Assembly (NCBI RefSeq): GCF_000407505.1 | Contig: NZ_ASWE01000001.1 | Coordinates: 183,324-247,323 of the forward strand | Direction: 5' to 3' | From: Enterococcus phoeniculicola ATCC BAA-412 | GTDB taxonomy: Bacteria; Bacillota; Bacilli; Lactobacillales; Enterococcaceae | DNA: 64,000 bases | Shown: positions 1-9,199 of the stretch, one piece after another | Layout of the letters: each line of letters starts with the position of its first letter | How positions within the stretch are numbered: the first letter of the stretch is position 1 | Made by a program: the position numbers and the translations under genes | The notes under the pieces: model-generated | The model's database searches: none | What the model saw: the letters and a program-made list of their open reading frames with translations, nothing else | What the model was told of the DNA's origin: nothing

Positions 1-1
1 T

Positions 2-1297
2 AAAACAATGGATGAGGCGGGCTACCATTCATTAGAAATGTGGGGAGGCGCAACCTTTGATTCTTGCATTCGTTTCTTGAATGAAGACCCATGGGAAAGA
101 CTTCGCCAAATTCGCAAAGAAGTAAAACAGACGAAATTACAAATGCTTCTTCGCGGACAAAATCTACTGGGCTATAAAAATTATGCAGATGATGTTGTGC
201 GAGAATTTGTTGAAAAATCAATCAAAAATGGGATTGATGTCATTCGTGTTTTCGATGCACTAAATGATACACGAAATTTAAAAACGTCTATAGTTACTGC
301 AAAAGAAGCAGGTGGACACTGTCAGACAGCGATTTCTTACACCACCAGTGAAATCCACACAGTTGATTATTTTGTGAAGCTAGCAAAAGAAATGGCAGAT
401 ACTGGAGCGGATTCTATCTGTATTAAAGATATGGCAGGGGTTCTTACTCCTCAAACTGGATTTGAATTGGTTAGCCGCATAAAAGAGGCCGTTGACTTGC
501 CATTAGAAGTACACACACATGCAACAAGCGGGATTTCAGAAATGACGTACCTAAAAGTGGCAGAAGCAGGAGCAGATATTATTGATACAGCGATTTCCTC
601 TTTTGCAGGGGGAACAAGTCAGCCCGCAACGGAATCTGTTGCGATTGCTTTAGAAGAAATGGGCTACGATACGGGATTAAATATGTCGAAAGTTGCTGAG
701 ATTGCAGAGTATTTCAATCCTATTCGAGATCGTTTCCGCGAAGAAGGAATTCTAAATCCTAAAGTCAAAGACGTTGAACCAAAAACATTGATTTATCAAG
801 TGCCTGGGGGCATGTTATCCAACCTATTGAGTCAATTAACCGAACAAGGTCTACAAGATAAATATGACGAAGTCTTGGCAGAAGTGCCAAAAGTTCGTGC
901 AGACCTCGGATTTCCTCCTTTAGTTACCCCTTTATCTCAAATGGTGGGAACTCAGGCCTTGATGAATGTGATTTCTGGCGAACGCTATAAGCTGGTACCT
1001 ACGGAGATTAAAGATTATGTACGTGGACTGTATGGCCGCCCTCCTGCCCCGATTGCAGAAGAAATTCAAAAAATGATTATTGGGGAAGAAGAGGTAATTA
1101 CAGAACGCCCTGCAGATTTAATTGCACCTCAATTACCGGAATTTGAAGCGGAGATAAGTGAGTACGCAAAATCAGAGGAAGATGTACTGATGTACGCACT
1201 ATTCCCACAACAAGCAAAAGACTTTTTAGGTCGTCGGGAAGATCCATTTTATGATGTGCCTGTTCAAACGGTAGATGTGAAGATTGATCTTTTCTAA
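2..1297 (+). CDS. oadA: Oxaloacetate decarboxylase alpha subunit (5' truncated by window)
   Basis: This is the carboxyltransferase subunit that moves the carboxyl group of oxaloacetate to biotin, giving pyruvate in citrate fermentation. The frame is open to the window edge (Lys-Thr precede the first visible Met at base 8), so the true start and probably about 30-40 residues lie outside. Visible are the GGATFD segment, the KDMAG motif and the HTHATSG metal-ligand stretch typical of the OadA/pyruvate carboxylase carboxyltransferase barrel. The conserved C-terminal domain follows. No biotinyl (AMKM) domain is present, so biotin must be carried by a separate subunit, as in enterococcal and lactic citrate clusters. 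It ends in TAA, and a strong terminator lies about 630 bases downstream. Pyruvate carboxylase is the main alternative but is much longer and ends in a biotin domain. Confidence 0.9.
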   Translation, partial: KTMDEAGYHSLEMWGGATFDSCIRFLNEDPWERLRQIRKEVKQTKLQMLLRGQNLLGYKNYADDVVREFVEKSIKNGIDVIRVFDALNDTRNLKTSIVTAKEAGGHCQTAISYTTSEIHTVDYFVKLAKEMADTGADSICIKDMAGVLTPQTGFELVSRIKEAVDLPLEVHTHATSGISEMTYLKVAEAGADIIDTAISSFAGGTSQPATESVAIALEEMGYDTGLNMSKVAEIAEYFNPIRDRFREEGILNPKVKDVEPKTLIYQVPGGMLSNLLSQLTEQGLQDKYDEVLAEVPKVRADLGFPPLVTPLSQMVGTQALMNVISGERYKLVPTEIKDYVRGLYGRPPAPIAEEIQKMIIGEEEVITERPADLIAPQLPEFEAEISEYAKSEEDVLMYALFPQQAKDFLGRREDPFYDVPVQTVDVKIDLF

Positions 1298-2101
1298 AGG
1301 AAGGATTCTGCTGTAAAATTTAAAAATAAGGATTATTTCCAATTCTTTGACTGCAGAGTAAGCAGGAAGTACAAATGATATTTTGCTTTCGGTGAAGACT
1401 GGAAAGTGAAAAAGGCTAGCTGTTTGTCAAACATATCTGAATTTTCAGGTCTATTCACCTTGAGGGATGAAAGCAAAGTATTATAAAACTTTGTATGAAC
1501 TAGAACTGACTGCGTTATAGAAAACATACTAAGATTCCTTCAATTTGTAATTCATCAAAAAGATTCTGACTGGATAATTTTTGATAGGACTAAAAAAGTT
1601 TATTTGTGTTTAATGACCTAGTATTTACACGTTCTTAAAAGCTTAATAAAGGATGAAAGAAAAGGGTCTTATGTTTAATATGGAGACTGCGGCGTATACA
1701 GAGGAGGGACAATTGAAAAATATTTATTTAGAGGGAGAATTTGGCGGATTTGCGATTCATATTCTAAATAAATAGCCTACTAATGATGTAAGTATTCAAA
1801 GGACGAAAGACTAAAAATCAAAAGAATACTGATCATAAGAAATGAGCAGTGAATGGCTGTCAGCGATTTTGGACAGTAGCAATAGTTTGGGACAGTTTTT
1901 TTCAGTCCGCTACTGATCCAGATGCAAAGAGTGTAGAAGATAACTATTTAGGTTATGGTCTACACTCTTTTTTGGAGCCATGGGAGGTAAAGAAGTATTC
2001 AAGTAATAGCTAATTTTGTTTCACAAATTGTAGTAAAGAGGAGTGAGTTCCATTAAGGAAAGAAGACATCCTTACATCGGATAAGGCATATTTTTTAAGT
2101 C
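1298..2101. other. Intergenic stretch with no convincing gene
   Basis: About 800 bases between oadA and the first CRISPR leader. The longest sensible reading is a 34-codon frame at 1671-1775 (MFNMETAAYTEEG...), with only a weak purine-rich stretch in front of it. I do not call it a gene. The rest looks like decayed sequence, apart from the long hairpin at 1926-1973. Confidence 0.5.
1926..1973. terminator. Strong rho-independent terminator
   Basis: The arms AAAGAGTGTAGA and TCTACACTCTTT enclose a second small stem (ATAAC/GTTAT) and are followed by a T run. The A-rich left edge means it could work in both directions. It would stop read-through from oadA before the CRISPR locus. Confidence 0.75.
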
Positions 2102-2278
2102 TATATAGAAAGAATAGTTATAAGAAGATAAACCATGTTATAATAAATAAGGAGTGAATTCAAATAGCTTATTGAAAATTTTATAATAAATAGAAATGAG
2201 AAGCATTCAAAGCTGAAGTCTTGCTATGGACAAATGGCGCGATTACGGGATTTCGCAGGGAAAGAAAATGGCTGCGAG
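2102..2278 (+). promoter_or_regulatory. CRISPR leader 1
   Basis: A 177-bp AT-rich leader directly before the first repeat of array 1. It is the same length as the leader at 4383-4559 and differs from it at only two bases. Its last 74 bases recur with one change before array 3. It ends CTGCGAG at the repeat junction, which fits the CTRCGAG class of type II-A leader-anchoring motifs as I recall it. TATAAT-like hexamers occur at 2139-2144 and 2182-2187, but neither has a good -35. Confidence 0.8.
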
Positions 2279-2842
2279 GTTTTAGAGCCATGTTGAATTG
2301 AATGCTTCCAAAACTCTTGTTGGAAAATAACTTCTTGATACCATGTTTTAGAGCCATGTTGAATTGAATGCTTCCAAAACACAATCACTATCACTAGAGA
2401 TTGAACTTCTGTTTTAGAGCCATGTTGAATTGAATGCTTCCAAAACTTGTCCACCACCTTGCATAGTTGACAGAGTGTTTTAGAGCCATGTTGAATTGAA
2501 TGCTTCCAAAACAAAAAGTAATAACATAGGATAGAGGAGCTTGTTTTAGAGCCATGTTGAATTGAATGCTTCCAAAACGTCCTCGCCTTCCGTCACTTCA
2601 TCATCTGAGTTTTAGAGCCATGTTGAATTGAATGCTTCCAAAACTATGATGGCATCATCTGCTAGATCAATTTAGTTTTAGAGCCATGTTGAATTGAATG
2701 CTTCCAAAACTAGTCAACAAGTAAAGAGAACCATCCATGTGTTTTAGAGCCATGTTGAATTGAATGCTTCCAAAACGTTGATTGTCTTAGATTAGATAGC
2801 TGTGCTGTTTTAGAGCTATGCTGAATTGAATACTTTTAAAAC
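2279..2842 (+). CRISPR. CRISPR array 1 (type II-A, 9 repeats, 8 spacers)
   Basis: There are nine 36-bp repeats, each starting GTTTTAGAGCCATG and ending GCTTCCAAAAC. They begin at 2279, 2345, 2411, 2477, 2543, 2609, 2675, 2741 and 2807, with eight spacers of exactly 30 bp. The first eight repeats are identical. The ninth (2807-2842) is degenerate, reading GAGCTATGCTG and ending ACTTTTAAAAC, which marks the old trailer end. Leader on the left and degenerate repeat on the right give plus-strand transcription. None of the spacers matches another part of this window by eye. Confidence 0.98.
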
Positions 2843-2850
2843 ATATTGCT

Positions 2851-3240
2851 ATGGACGAATATCTTATTCAGAATCAACTAAAAGAGTACATTGAAGGTTT
2901 GATAGAATCATTTGAGATTTTTCAAGGAGTCGATACTAAGGGTTTGTTTAATAAGGTGGTAATTACAATCAAAAAACAAATATTTTTATTTTGTCTTATA
3001 GTAGCTGGATTGTTACTCGTTCTTTTTGGATTTATATTGTCTGTAAATTTAATACCAATTCAAGATTTTGATCCAAGCACTATGACAAAAATTGAAGAAG
3101 AAAAATTTTTAAATGAAATGGCACTTAATTATCCGTTGGGTAAACTACTAGTGAAAGTAGGACTTGTAATTTTTATTCCTTCGCTATTCGGGAGCGTGTA
3201 TTTGCTATTAAAAAAATTAATAAAACAAGCGAACAAATAA
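2851..3240 (+). CDS. Hypothetical two-helix membrane protein between CRISPR arrays
   Basis: A 129-residue protein I do not recognise. An N-terminal soluble part of about 45 residues (MDEYLIQNQLKEY...) is followed by a hydrophobic helix (IFLFCLIVAGLLLVLFGF...), a short polar loop with acidic residues, a second helix (LVIFIPSLFGSVYLLL) and a Lys-rich tail. This predicts two membrane segments with both ends in the cytoplasm. The start ATG lies 8 bases after the last repeat of array 1 and has no visible Shine-Dalgarno sequence. An in-frame TGA at 2827 inside that repeat rules out a longer version. The gene may therefore be 5'-truncated, or translated from an array-derived transcript. A terminator-like hairpin directly follows the stop codon. 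Confidence 0.5.
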   Translation: MDEYLIQNQLKEYIEGLIESFEIFQGVDTKGLFNKVVITIKKQIFLFCLIVAGLLLVLFGFILSVNLIPIQDFDPSTMTKIEEEKFLNEMALNYPLGKLLVKVGLVIFIPSLFGSVYLLLKKLIKQANK

Positions 3241-3283
3241 AGAAGTAGCTAGACTTGTAGAAACAGGTGGTTACTTCTTTTTC
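3240..3283 (+). terminator. Terminator after the two-helix protein
   Basis: The arms AAGAAGTA and TACTTCTT flank a loop of about 22 bases and are followed by TTTTT. Confidence 0.55.
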
Positions 3284-3526
3284 TATATGTGAGTCATTTA
3301 AATTTATAGTAGCAGGGCGTAGAGATTAGTTAGTGATAGAGGATTCAAAGGAAGCAGATGCTCTAAAATTTACTATTGCGAGAGTAATAAACTTTAATAA
3401 GTGCCCAATAACAATTGCTGATTAACATTACCAGATAGTATAATTATTTGATTGAGAAGCAATGTTTTGAAATGAATGCGTAACAAAACGAAACAAATAA
3501 GTTCCATAAAAGATAGGATGTTGACA

Positions 3527-4228
3527 ATGAAAAAAATGAAACGCCTCCCCCTTTTTGTCGTAAGTATTTTAGTAATTGCTGGAGTTATAATCTATTTTGT
3601 TTTTCTAAGAAATGATGGTCCTTATGCAGATATCGCAGGAGAATGGCAAAGAGATACTAGCTTACATACAGGAAACGAGACAACCAAGGCAGTTTGGGAA
3701 ATAGAGAAAGAGATAGGAAAGTCTGAGTTACAGACTCTAAAAATTGATTCAAAGGGAAATTTGACATTACATAATAAATTGTTAGATATAAAAAAAGATG
3801 AGGATGACTTTCAGCTACCCAAAAAGCGAGAAAAAAAGGTCAAGGAAATTTCGCTAGAGGTTAAAAAAATGAAAAGAGAAGAATCCCCTATGTTTAGTGA
3901 ATATTTAGATGCTATCCTTAGAGGACTGGCTACTTATGGGAGTGGTTCTGATTTTAAAAAGGAGTTTAACGTAGAGGAGTTAAAAGAAATAATCAAAGAA
4001 TCGAATTATAGCAAAAAACAATTGTCAGAGCTTGCTAAACAAAGGCAGGAGCAATTAGAAGAAAATCCTGAAATGTATCAGAATATTGTTGTATCAGATA
4101 ATCTGATTACTTATGAAGTTCATCCTGAGGGTGAGTATTTTATTCGATTGGTAGACGCAGATACGATTGAACTAGTAAATAAAGAAAAAGAGAATGAATA
4201 TGTTTTAGGTATCTACAATAGAAAATAA
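3527..4228 (+). CDS. Hypothetical membrane-anchored extracellular protein
   Basis: A 233-residue protein of unknown function. It starts with a basic segment (MKKMKRLPL) and one hydrophobic helix (FVVSILVIAGVIIYFVFL), followed by a large hydrophilic domain rich in Lys and Glu. This is the layout of a signal-anchored protein with an outer domain. The domain opens with IAGEWQRD and ends with a beta-rich part, recalling small lipocalin-like 'how much of X is bound' enterococcal lipoproteins, but there is no lipobox Cys. I chose ATG 3527 because AGG lies 9 bases upstream and it puts the hydrophobic segment at the N terminus. In-frame ATGs at 3476 and 3518 are alternatives. It lies between arrays 1 and 2, just before the second leader copy. 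Confidence 0.55.
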   Translation: MKKMKRLPLFVVSILVIAGVIIYFVFLRNDGPYADIAGEWQRDTSLHTGNETTKAVWEIEKEIGKSELQTLKIDSKGNLTLHNKLLDIKKDEDDFQLPKKREKKVKEISLEVKKMKREESPMFSEYLDAILRGLATYGSGSDFKKEFNVEELKEIIKESNYSKKQLSELAKQRQEQLEENPEMYQNIVVSDNLITYEVHPEGEYFIRLVDADTIELVNKEKENEYVLGIYNRK

Positions 4229-4325
4229 GGGTTGTGAAATATCTGTTGTGTTAGAGAGTCTTTGTTCCGGCTAGTAATGAATAAACAAGAAATAAACGAT
4301 ACTCAAAAAATGAATGGAGACTATC

Positions 4326-4356
4326 CACACAAGCTAAATGTACATTTAGCTGTGTG
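4326..4356. repeat. Perfect palindrome, possible terminator or operator
   Basis: CACAC, then the 20-bp perfect palindrome AGCTAAATGTACATTTAGCT, then GTGTG. It lies about 100 bases after the hypothetical gene and about 25 bases before leader 2. No T run follows, so a protein-binding site is as likely as a terminator. Confidence 0.4.
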
Positions 4357-4382
4357 AATACGATACGATGTATCCCACATGA

Positions 4383-4559
4383 TATATAGAAAGAATAGTT
4401 ATAAGAAGATAAACCATGTTATAATAAATAAGGAGTGAATTCAAATAGCTTATTGAAAATTTTATAATAAATAGAAATGAGAAGCATTCAAAGCTGAAGT
4501 CTTGCTATGGACAAATGGCGCGATTACGAGATTTCGCAGGGAAAGAAAATGACTGCGAG
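4383..4559 (+). promoter_or_regulatory. CRISPR leader 2 (near-identical copy of leader 1)
   Basis: 177 bp matching 2102-2278 at every base but two (GGGAT to GAGAT, and ATGGC to ATGAC). The copies are 2281 bp apart in direct orientation. The CTGCGAG junction motif is kept. Confidence 0.85.
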
Positions 4560-4782
4560 GTTTTAGAGCCATGTTGAATTGAATGCTTCCAAAACAAAAG
4601 ATATTGATTTGAGATATACTAATTCGTTTTAGAGCCATGTTGAATTGAATGCTTCCAAAACTGTTTTAGTTTTTCATATTCGTCCATTCCTGTTTTAGAG
4701 CCATGTTGAATTGAATGCTTCCAAAACAGAAATAATGCCTGTATGACCATAATTGCCGTTTTAGAGCCATGTTGAATTGAAT
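4560..4782 (+). CRISPR. CRISPR array 2 (3 spacers, truncated last repeat)
   Basis: Repeats start at 4560, 4626, 4692 and 4758, with three 30-bp spacers. The first three repeats are full length and identical to those of array 1. The fourth matches for only 25 bases (4758-4782) and then runs into unrelated sequence, so the array has lost its trailer end. The orientation is the same as array 1. Confidence 0.95.
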
Positions 4783-5026
4783 ACCTAGCGCTTGTTACAT
4801 TTAAAGGCTACTAGAATCCCGGAAATGAAAGCGTGTTCTTTTTCGTGGCGGAAGTGAGTGAAATCCACATCTTGCTTATTTTTACTGTATAAAATGGGAT
4901 AAAAGAGTAGGTTTCTGACCCGTTAAAGGTGAAAAAGTAGGATAATATGGAAGGAAATCTTTCGTATTTAAACGCGTATGATATAATAAGTTATATATTT
5001 CTACTGTTTTATTTATAAAACGCAAC

Positions 5027-5110
5027 AAAAAAAGCACCGAATCAGTGCTCTATAATTGGGTACGGACAAAGCCTTATTTTAACTCGCTATGTTGAATTGA
5101 ATACTACCAA
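5027..5110 (-). ncRNA. tracrRNA for the type II-A Cas9
   Basis: Read on the minus strand from about 5110, the RNA starts with an anti-repeat. Its 14-base core ATTCAATTCAACAT is the exact complement of the array repeat. Next comes GCGAGTTAAAATAAGG, closely matching the bulge and lower stem of the Streptococcus pyogenes tracrRNA, then a GTCCGT nexus. It closes with a hairpin GAGCACTGATTCGGTGCTTTTTTT (5027-5048), which is a typical type II-A tracrRNA terminator. A minus-strand promoter fits well, with TTGAAT at 5140-5145, 16 bases, and TATAAT at 5118-5123. Only one hairpin is evident after the nexus, against two in S. pyogenes. Confidence 0.93.
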
Positions 5111-5117
5111 TAAATTC

Positions 5118-5145
5118 ATTATAGCATGGAAATCGAAATATTCAA
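5118..5145 (-). promoter_or_regulatory. tracrRNA promoter
   Basis: On the minus strand: -35 TTGAAT (5145-5140), 16-bp spacer, consensus -10 TATAAT (5123-5118), with a start expected near 5111. It lies between the tracrRNA and cas9 genes, which diverge. Confidence 0.7.
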
Positions 5146-5194
5146 TTGTTTAATAAAAGATTATGAATAAAAAAATGAATAAAGGAGTTTGGTG

Positions 5195-8100
5195 ATGAAA
5201 AAAGAGTATACGATTGGTTTAGATATTGGAACAAATTCCGTTGGATGGGCCGTATTGACTGAAAATTATGATCTTGTCAAAAAAAAGATGAAAGTATATG
5301 GAAATACGGAGACCAAATACCTGAAGAAAAATCTTTGGGGAGTTCGTTTATTTGACGAGGGGGAAACCGCAGCAGATAGACGTCTAAAAAGAACTACTCG
5401 ACGAAGATATAGTAGACGACGTAATCGAATTTGTCGATTACAAGACCTATTTACCGAAGAAATGAACCAAGTAGATGCTAATTTTTTTCATCGACTACAA
5501 GAAAGTTTTCTTGTTCCAGATGAAAAAGAGTTTGAACGTCATGCGATTTTTGGAAAAATGGAGGAGGAAGTTTCCTATTATAGAGAGTTTCCAACAATTT
5601 ATCACTTGAGAAAACATCTCGCGGATACAAGTGAACAGGCAGATTTACGACTGGTATATTTAGCATTAGCCCATATAGTTAAATATCGCGGGCACTTCTT
5701 GATTGAAGGAGAGTTAAATACTGAAAATTCATCAGTGTCAGAAACTTTCCGAACGTTTATTCAAGTGTATAACCAAATATTTAGAGAAAATGAAGTGCCT
5801 CTTGCTGTACCAGATAACATAGAAGAATTATTTTCAGAAAAGGTTTCTCGCGCTCGTAAGGTGGAAGCCATTTTAAGCGTATATTCTGAAGAAAAGTCAA
5901 CAGGTACACTTGCTCAATTTTTGAAATTAATGGTAGGAAATCAAGGCAGATTCAAAAAAACATTTGATTTAGAAGAAGACGGCATAATTCAGATACCTAA
6001 AGAGGAGTATGAAGAAGAACTAGAAACCTTGTTGGCAATAATTGGAGATGAATACGCAGAGATTTTTTCTGCGACTAAATCAGTCTATGATGCGGTTGCA
6101 TTATCTGGAATTTTATCTGTCACAGATGGGGATACGAAAGCAAAATTATCAGCTAGCATGGTCGAACGATATGAGGCACATCAAAAGGATTTGGTACAAT
6201 TTAAACAATTTATCCGAAAAGAACTACCAGAAATGTACGCGCCCATCTTTAGAGATAACAGTGTTTCTGGTTATGCAGGCTATGTAGAAAACAGCAAAGT
6301 CGTCACTCAAGCAGAGTTCTATAAATATATAAAAAAAGCAATTGAAAAAGTCCCAGGAGCTGAATATTTTTTAGAGAAAATAGAACAAGAAACATTTTTA
6401 GATAAACAAAGAACGTTCAATAATGGGGTCATTCCACATCAAATTCATTTAGAAGAATTAGAGGCTATTATACAAAAGCAAGCAACTTATTATCCATTTT
6501 TAGCAGATAATAAAGAAGAAATGAAACAATTGGTAACCTTTAGAATCCCTTACTATGTAGGACCGTTAGCTGATGGGAACAGTCCGTTTGCATGGCTTGA
6601 GAGAATATCCTCTGAGCCTATTCGACCTGGAAATTTAGCTGAAGTAGTAGATATCAAAAAATCAGCGACTAAGTTTATTGAAAGAATGACGAATTTTGAT
6701 ACGTACTTACCTACAGAAAAAGTACTACCAAAGCATAGCATGATATATGAGAAGTATATGGTCTATAATGAGCTAACGAAAGTTTCATACGTAGATGAGC
6801 GTGGCATGAATCAGCGTTTTTCTGGCGAAGAAAAGAAGCAGATTGTTGAAGAACTCTTTAAACAGTCGCGTAAGGTGACAAAAAAACTATTAGAAAAATT
6901 TTTAAGTAACGAGTTCGGTTTAGTTGATGTTGCAATTAAAGGAATAGAGACGAGTTTTAATGCAGGTTATGGAACTTATCATGATTTTCTAAAAATAGGT
7001 ATTACAAGAGAACAACTGGATAAGGAAGAAAATAGTGAAACACTAGAGGAAATCGTTAAAATACTAACCGTTTTTGAAGATCGGAAAATGATTCGAGAGC
7101 AGTTAAAAAAATATACGTATTTATTTGATGAAGAAGTCTTGAAAAAATTAGAACGCCGACACTATACTGGCTGGGGACGTCTATCCGCTAAGCTGTTGAT
7201 AGGGATTAAAGAAAAACGAACGCATAAAACTATTTTAGATTATTTGATTGAGGATGATGGCGGAAAACAGCCGATTAATCGAAATTTAATGCAATTAATA
7301 AATGATTCGGATCTGTCCTTTAAATCGGAAATCGCAGAAGCCCAATCTGATATGAACACAGAGGATTTACATGAGGTAGTACAAAATCTTGCAGGAAGTC
7401 CAGCCATTAAAAAAGGGATTCTGCAAAGTTTAAAAATTGTTGATGAGCTAGTAGATATTATGGGAAGCTTGCCAAAAAATATTGTAGTTGAGATGGCAAG
7501 AGAAAATCAAACGACTTCAAGAGGGCGTACTAATTCCAATCCACGTATGAAAGCACTGGAAGAGGCGATGAGAAATCTTCGCAGTAATCTATTGAAAGAA
7601 TATCCAACAGATAATCAGGCTCTACAAAATGATCGGCTATATCTGTATTATTTGCAAAATGGGAAAGATATGTATACTGGATTAGATTTATCTCTCCATA
7701 ATCTTTCTAGTTATGACATTGATCATATCGTTCCTCAAAGCTTTACAACAGATAATTCCCTCGATAATCGTGTGTTAGTGAGCTCTAAGGAAAATAGAGG
7801 AAAGAAAGATGATGTACCAAGTAAGGAAGTTGTTCAAAAAAACATAACACTATGGGAGACGCTTAAAAACTCAAATTTAATAAGTCAAAAAAAATACGAT
7901 AATTTAACTAAGGGATTACGTGGCGGACTGACAGAGGATGACAGGGCGCATTTTATTAAGCGTCAATTGGTGGAAACAAGACAAATTACTAAACATGTGG
8001 CAAGAATTCTAGATCAACGCTTTAATTCACAAAAAGATGAGGAAGGAAAAACGATTCGAGCAGTTCGTGTCGTGACATTGAAATCTTCCTTGACGAGTCA

Positions 8101-9199
8101 GTTCCGTAAACAATTTGCTATTCACAAGGTTCGGGAAATCAATGATTATCATCATGGGCATGATGCATATTTGAATGGGGTTGTCGCAAATTCGCTGTTG
8201 CGAGTGTATCCACAGCTACAGCCAGAATTTGTTTATGGGGATTATCCTAAGTTCAACGCCTATAAAGCAAATAAAGCGACCGCTAAAAAACAGCTATATA
8301 CCAATATTATGAAATTTTTTGCTGAGGACGCAGTTATTATTGATGAGAATGGTGAAATTCTTTGGGACAAGAAAAATATAGCTACCGTGAAAAAAGTAAT
8401 GTCTTATCCGCAAATGAACATTGTCAAAAAGCCTGAAATTCAAACGGGCAGTTTTTCAAAAGAGACGATTAAGCCTAAAGGTGACTCAGATAAGTTAATT
8501 TCTAGAAAGACTAATTGGAGTCCTAAGTTATACGGCGGATTTGACAGTCCTCAGGTGGCGTATTCTGTAATTATTACGTATGAAAAAGGCAAGAAAAAAG
8601 TTCGGGCAAAAGCTATTGTAGGAATTACAATAATGGAGCAGTCTTTATTTAAAAAAGATCCAGTTTCTCTGCTGGAGGAAAAGGGGTATGCAAATCCAGA
8701 AGTATTGATTCATTTACCAAAATATACGTTATATGAGCTGGAAAATGGTCGTCGTCGGCTTCTGGCAAGTGCAAATGAAGCACAAAAAGGCAATCAACTG
8801 GTTTTACCCGCTTCTTTAGTTACGCTACTCTATCATGCCAAACAAGTTGATGAGGATTCTGGTAAAAGTGAAGAATATGTACGTGAACATCGTGCAGAAT
8901 TTGCAGAAATTTTAAATTATGTCCAAGCATTTTCTGAAACAAAAATTTTAGCGAACAAAAATCTACAAACGATTCTGAAATTGTATGAAGAAAATAAAGA
9001 AGCTGATATAAAAGAAATAGCAGAATCATTTGTGAATTTAATGAAGTTTAGCGCATACGGAGCACCAATGGACTTTAAATTTTTTGGCAAAACGATTCCA
9101 CGCAGCCGTTACACGAGTGTTGGTGAGCTTTTAAGCGCTACTATTATTAATCAGTCAATTACGGGGTTATATGAGACACGTCGAAAGCTGGTTGACTAA
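5195..9199 (+). CDS. cas9: CRISPR-associated endonuclease Cas9 (type II-A)
   Basis: A 1334-residue RNA-guided nuclease that cuts DNA opposite crRNA:tracrRNA guides. The active-site landmarks are all intact: RuvC-I Asp10 in [12 protein letters not shown], an Arg-rich bridge helix ([17 protein letters not shown]), RuvC-II Glu766 in [14 protein letters not shown] His844 in [11 protein letters not shown], and RuvC-III Asp990 in HHGHDAYLN. The C-terminal PAM-interacting end reads RSRYTS (Arg1303 and Arg1305), equivalent to the two PAM-reading arginines of S. pyogenes Cas9. The start at ATG 5195 is set by AAAGGAG at 5181-5187. The TTG and GTG codons just upstream are too close to that site. The length and overall likeness match enterococcal Cas9 (about 1330-1340 residues). 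The stop TAA shares a base with the cas1 start. Confidence 0.98.
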   Translation: MKKEYTIGLDIGTNSVGWAVLTENYDLVKKKMKVYGNTETKYLKKNLWGVRLFDEGETAADRRLKRTTRRRYSRRRNRICRLQDLFTEEMNQVDANFFHRLQESFLVPDEKEFERHAIFGKMEEEVSYYREFPTIYHLRKHLADTSEQADLRLVYLALAHIVKYRGHFLIEGELNTENSSVSETFRTFIQVYNQIFRENEVPLAVPDNIEELFSEKVSRARKVEAILSVYSEEKSTGTLAQFLKLMVGNQGRFKKTFDLEEDGIIQIPKEEYEEELETLLAIIGDEYAEIFSATKSVYDAVALSGILSVTDGDTKAKLSASMVERYEAHQKDLVQFKQFIRKELPEMYAPIFRDNSVSGYAGYVENSKVVTQAEFYKYIKKAIEKVPGAEYFLEKIEQETFLDKQRTFNNGVIPHQIHLEELEAIIQKQATYYPFLADNKEEMKQLVTFRIPYYVGPLADGNSPFAWLERISSEPIRPGNLAEVVDIKKSATKFIERMTNFDTYLPTEKVLPKHSMIYEKYMVYNELTKVSYVDERGMNQRFSGEEKKQIVEELFKQSRKVTKKLLEKFLSNEFGLVDVAIKGIETSFNAGYGTYHDFLKIGITREQLDKEENSETLEEIVKILTVFEDRKMIREQLKKYTYLFDEEVLKKLERRHYTGWGRLSAKLLIGIKEKRTHKTILDYLIEDDGGKQPINRNLMQLINDSDLSFKSEIAEAQSDMNTEDLHEVVQNLAGSPAIKKGILQSLKIVDELVDIMGSLPKNIVVEMARENQTTSRGRTNSNPRMKALEEAMRNLRSNLLKEYPTDNQALQNDRLYLYYLQNGKDMYTGLDLSLHNLSSYDIDHIVPQSFTTDNSLDNRVLVSSKENRGKKDDVPSKEVVQKNITLWETLKNSNLISQKKYDNLTKGLRGGLTEDDRAHFIKRQLVETRQITKHVARILDQRFNSQKDEEGKTIRAVRVVTLKSSLTSQFRKQFAIHKVREINDYHHGHDAYLNGVVANSLLRVYPQLQPEFVYGDYPKFNAYKANKATAKKQLYTNIMKFFAEDAVIIDENGEILWDKKNIATVKKVMSYPQMNIVKKPEIQTGSFSKETIKPKGDSDKLISRKTNWSPKLYGGFDSPQVAYSVIITYEKGKKKVRAKAIVGITIMEQSLFKKDPVSLLEEKGYANPEVLIHLPKYTLYELENGRRRLLASANEAQKGNQLVLPASLVTLLYHAKQVDEDSGKSEEYVREHRAEFAEILNYVQAFSETKILANKNLQTILKLYEENKEADIKEIAESFVNLMKFSAYGAPMDFKFFGKTIPRSRYTSVGELLSATIINQSITGLYETRRKLVD

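Noticed and set aside
1333-1527. 64-codon minus-strand frame after oadA
   Set aside because: No ribosome site, no recognisable features, and it lies in decayed intergenic DNA.
2181-2514. Minus-strand open frames with repeated FWKHSIQHGSK or FGSIQFNMALK peptides
   Set aside because: They are translations of the CRISPR repeats in array 1, not proteins. The same applies at 11037-11399 in array 3.
4783-5026. A second small RNA or gene between array 2 and the tracrRNA terminator
   Set aside because: A TATAAT hexamer at 4982-4987 has no good -35, and there is no structured RNA or open frame behind it.
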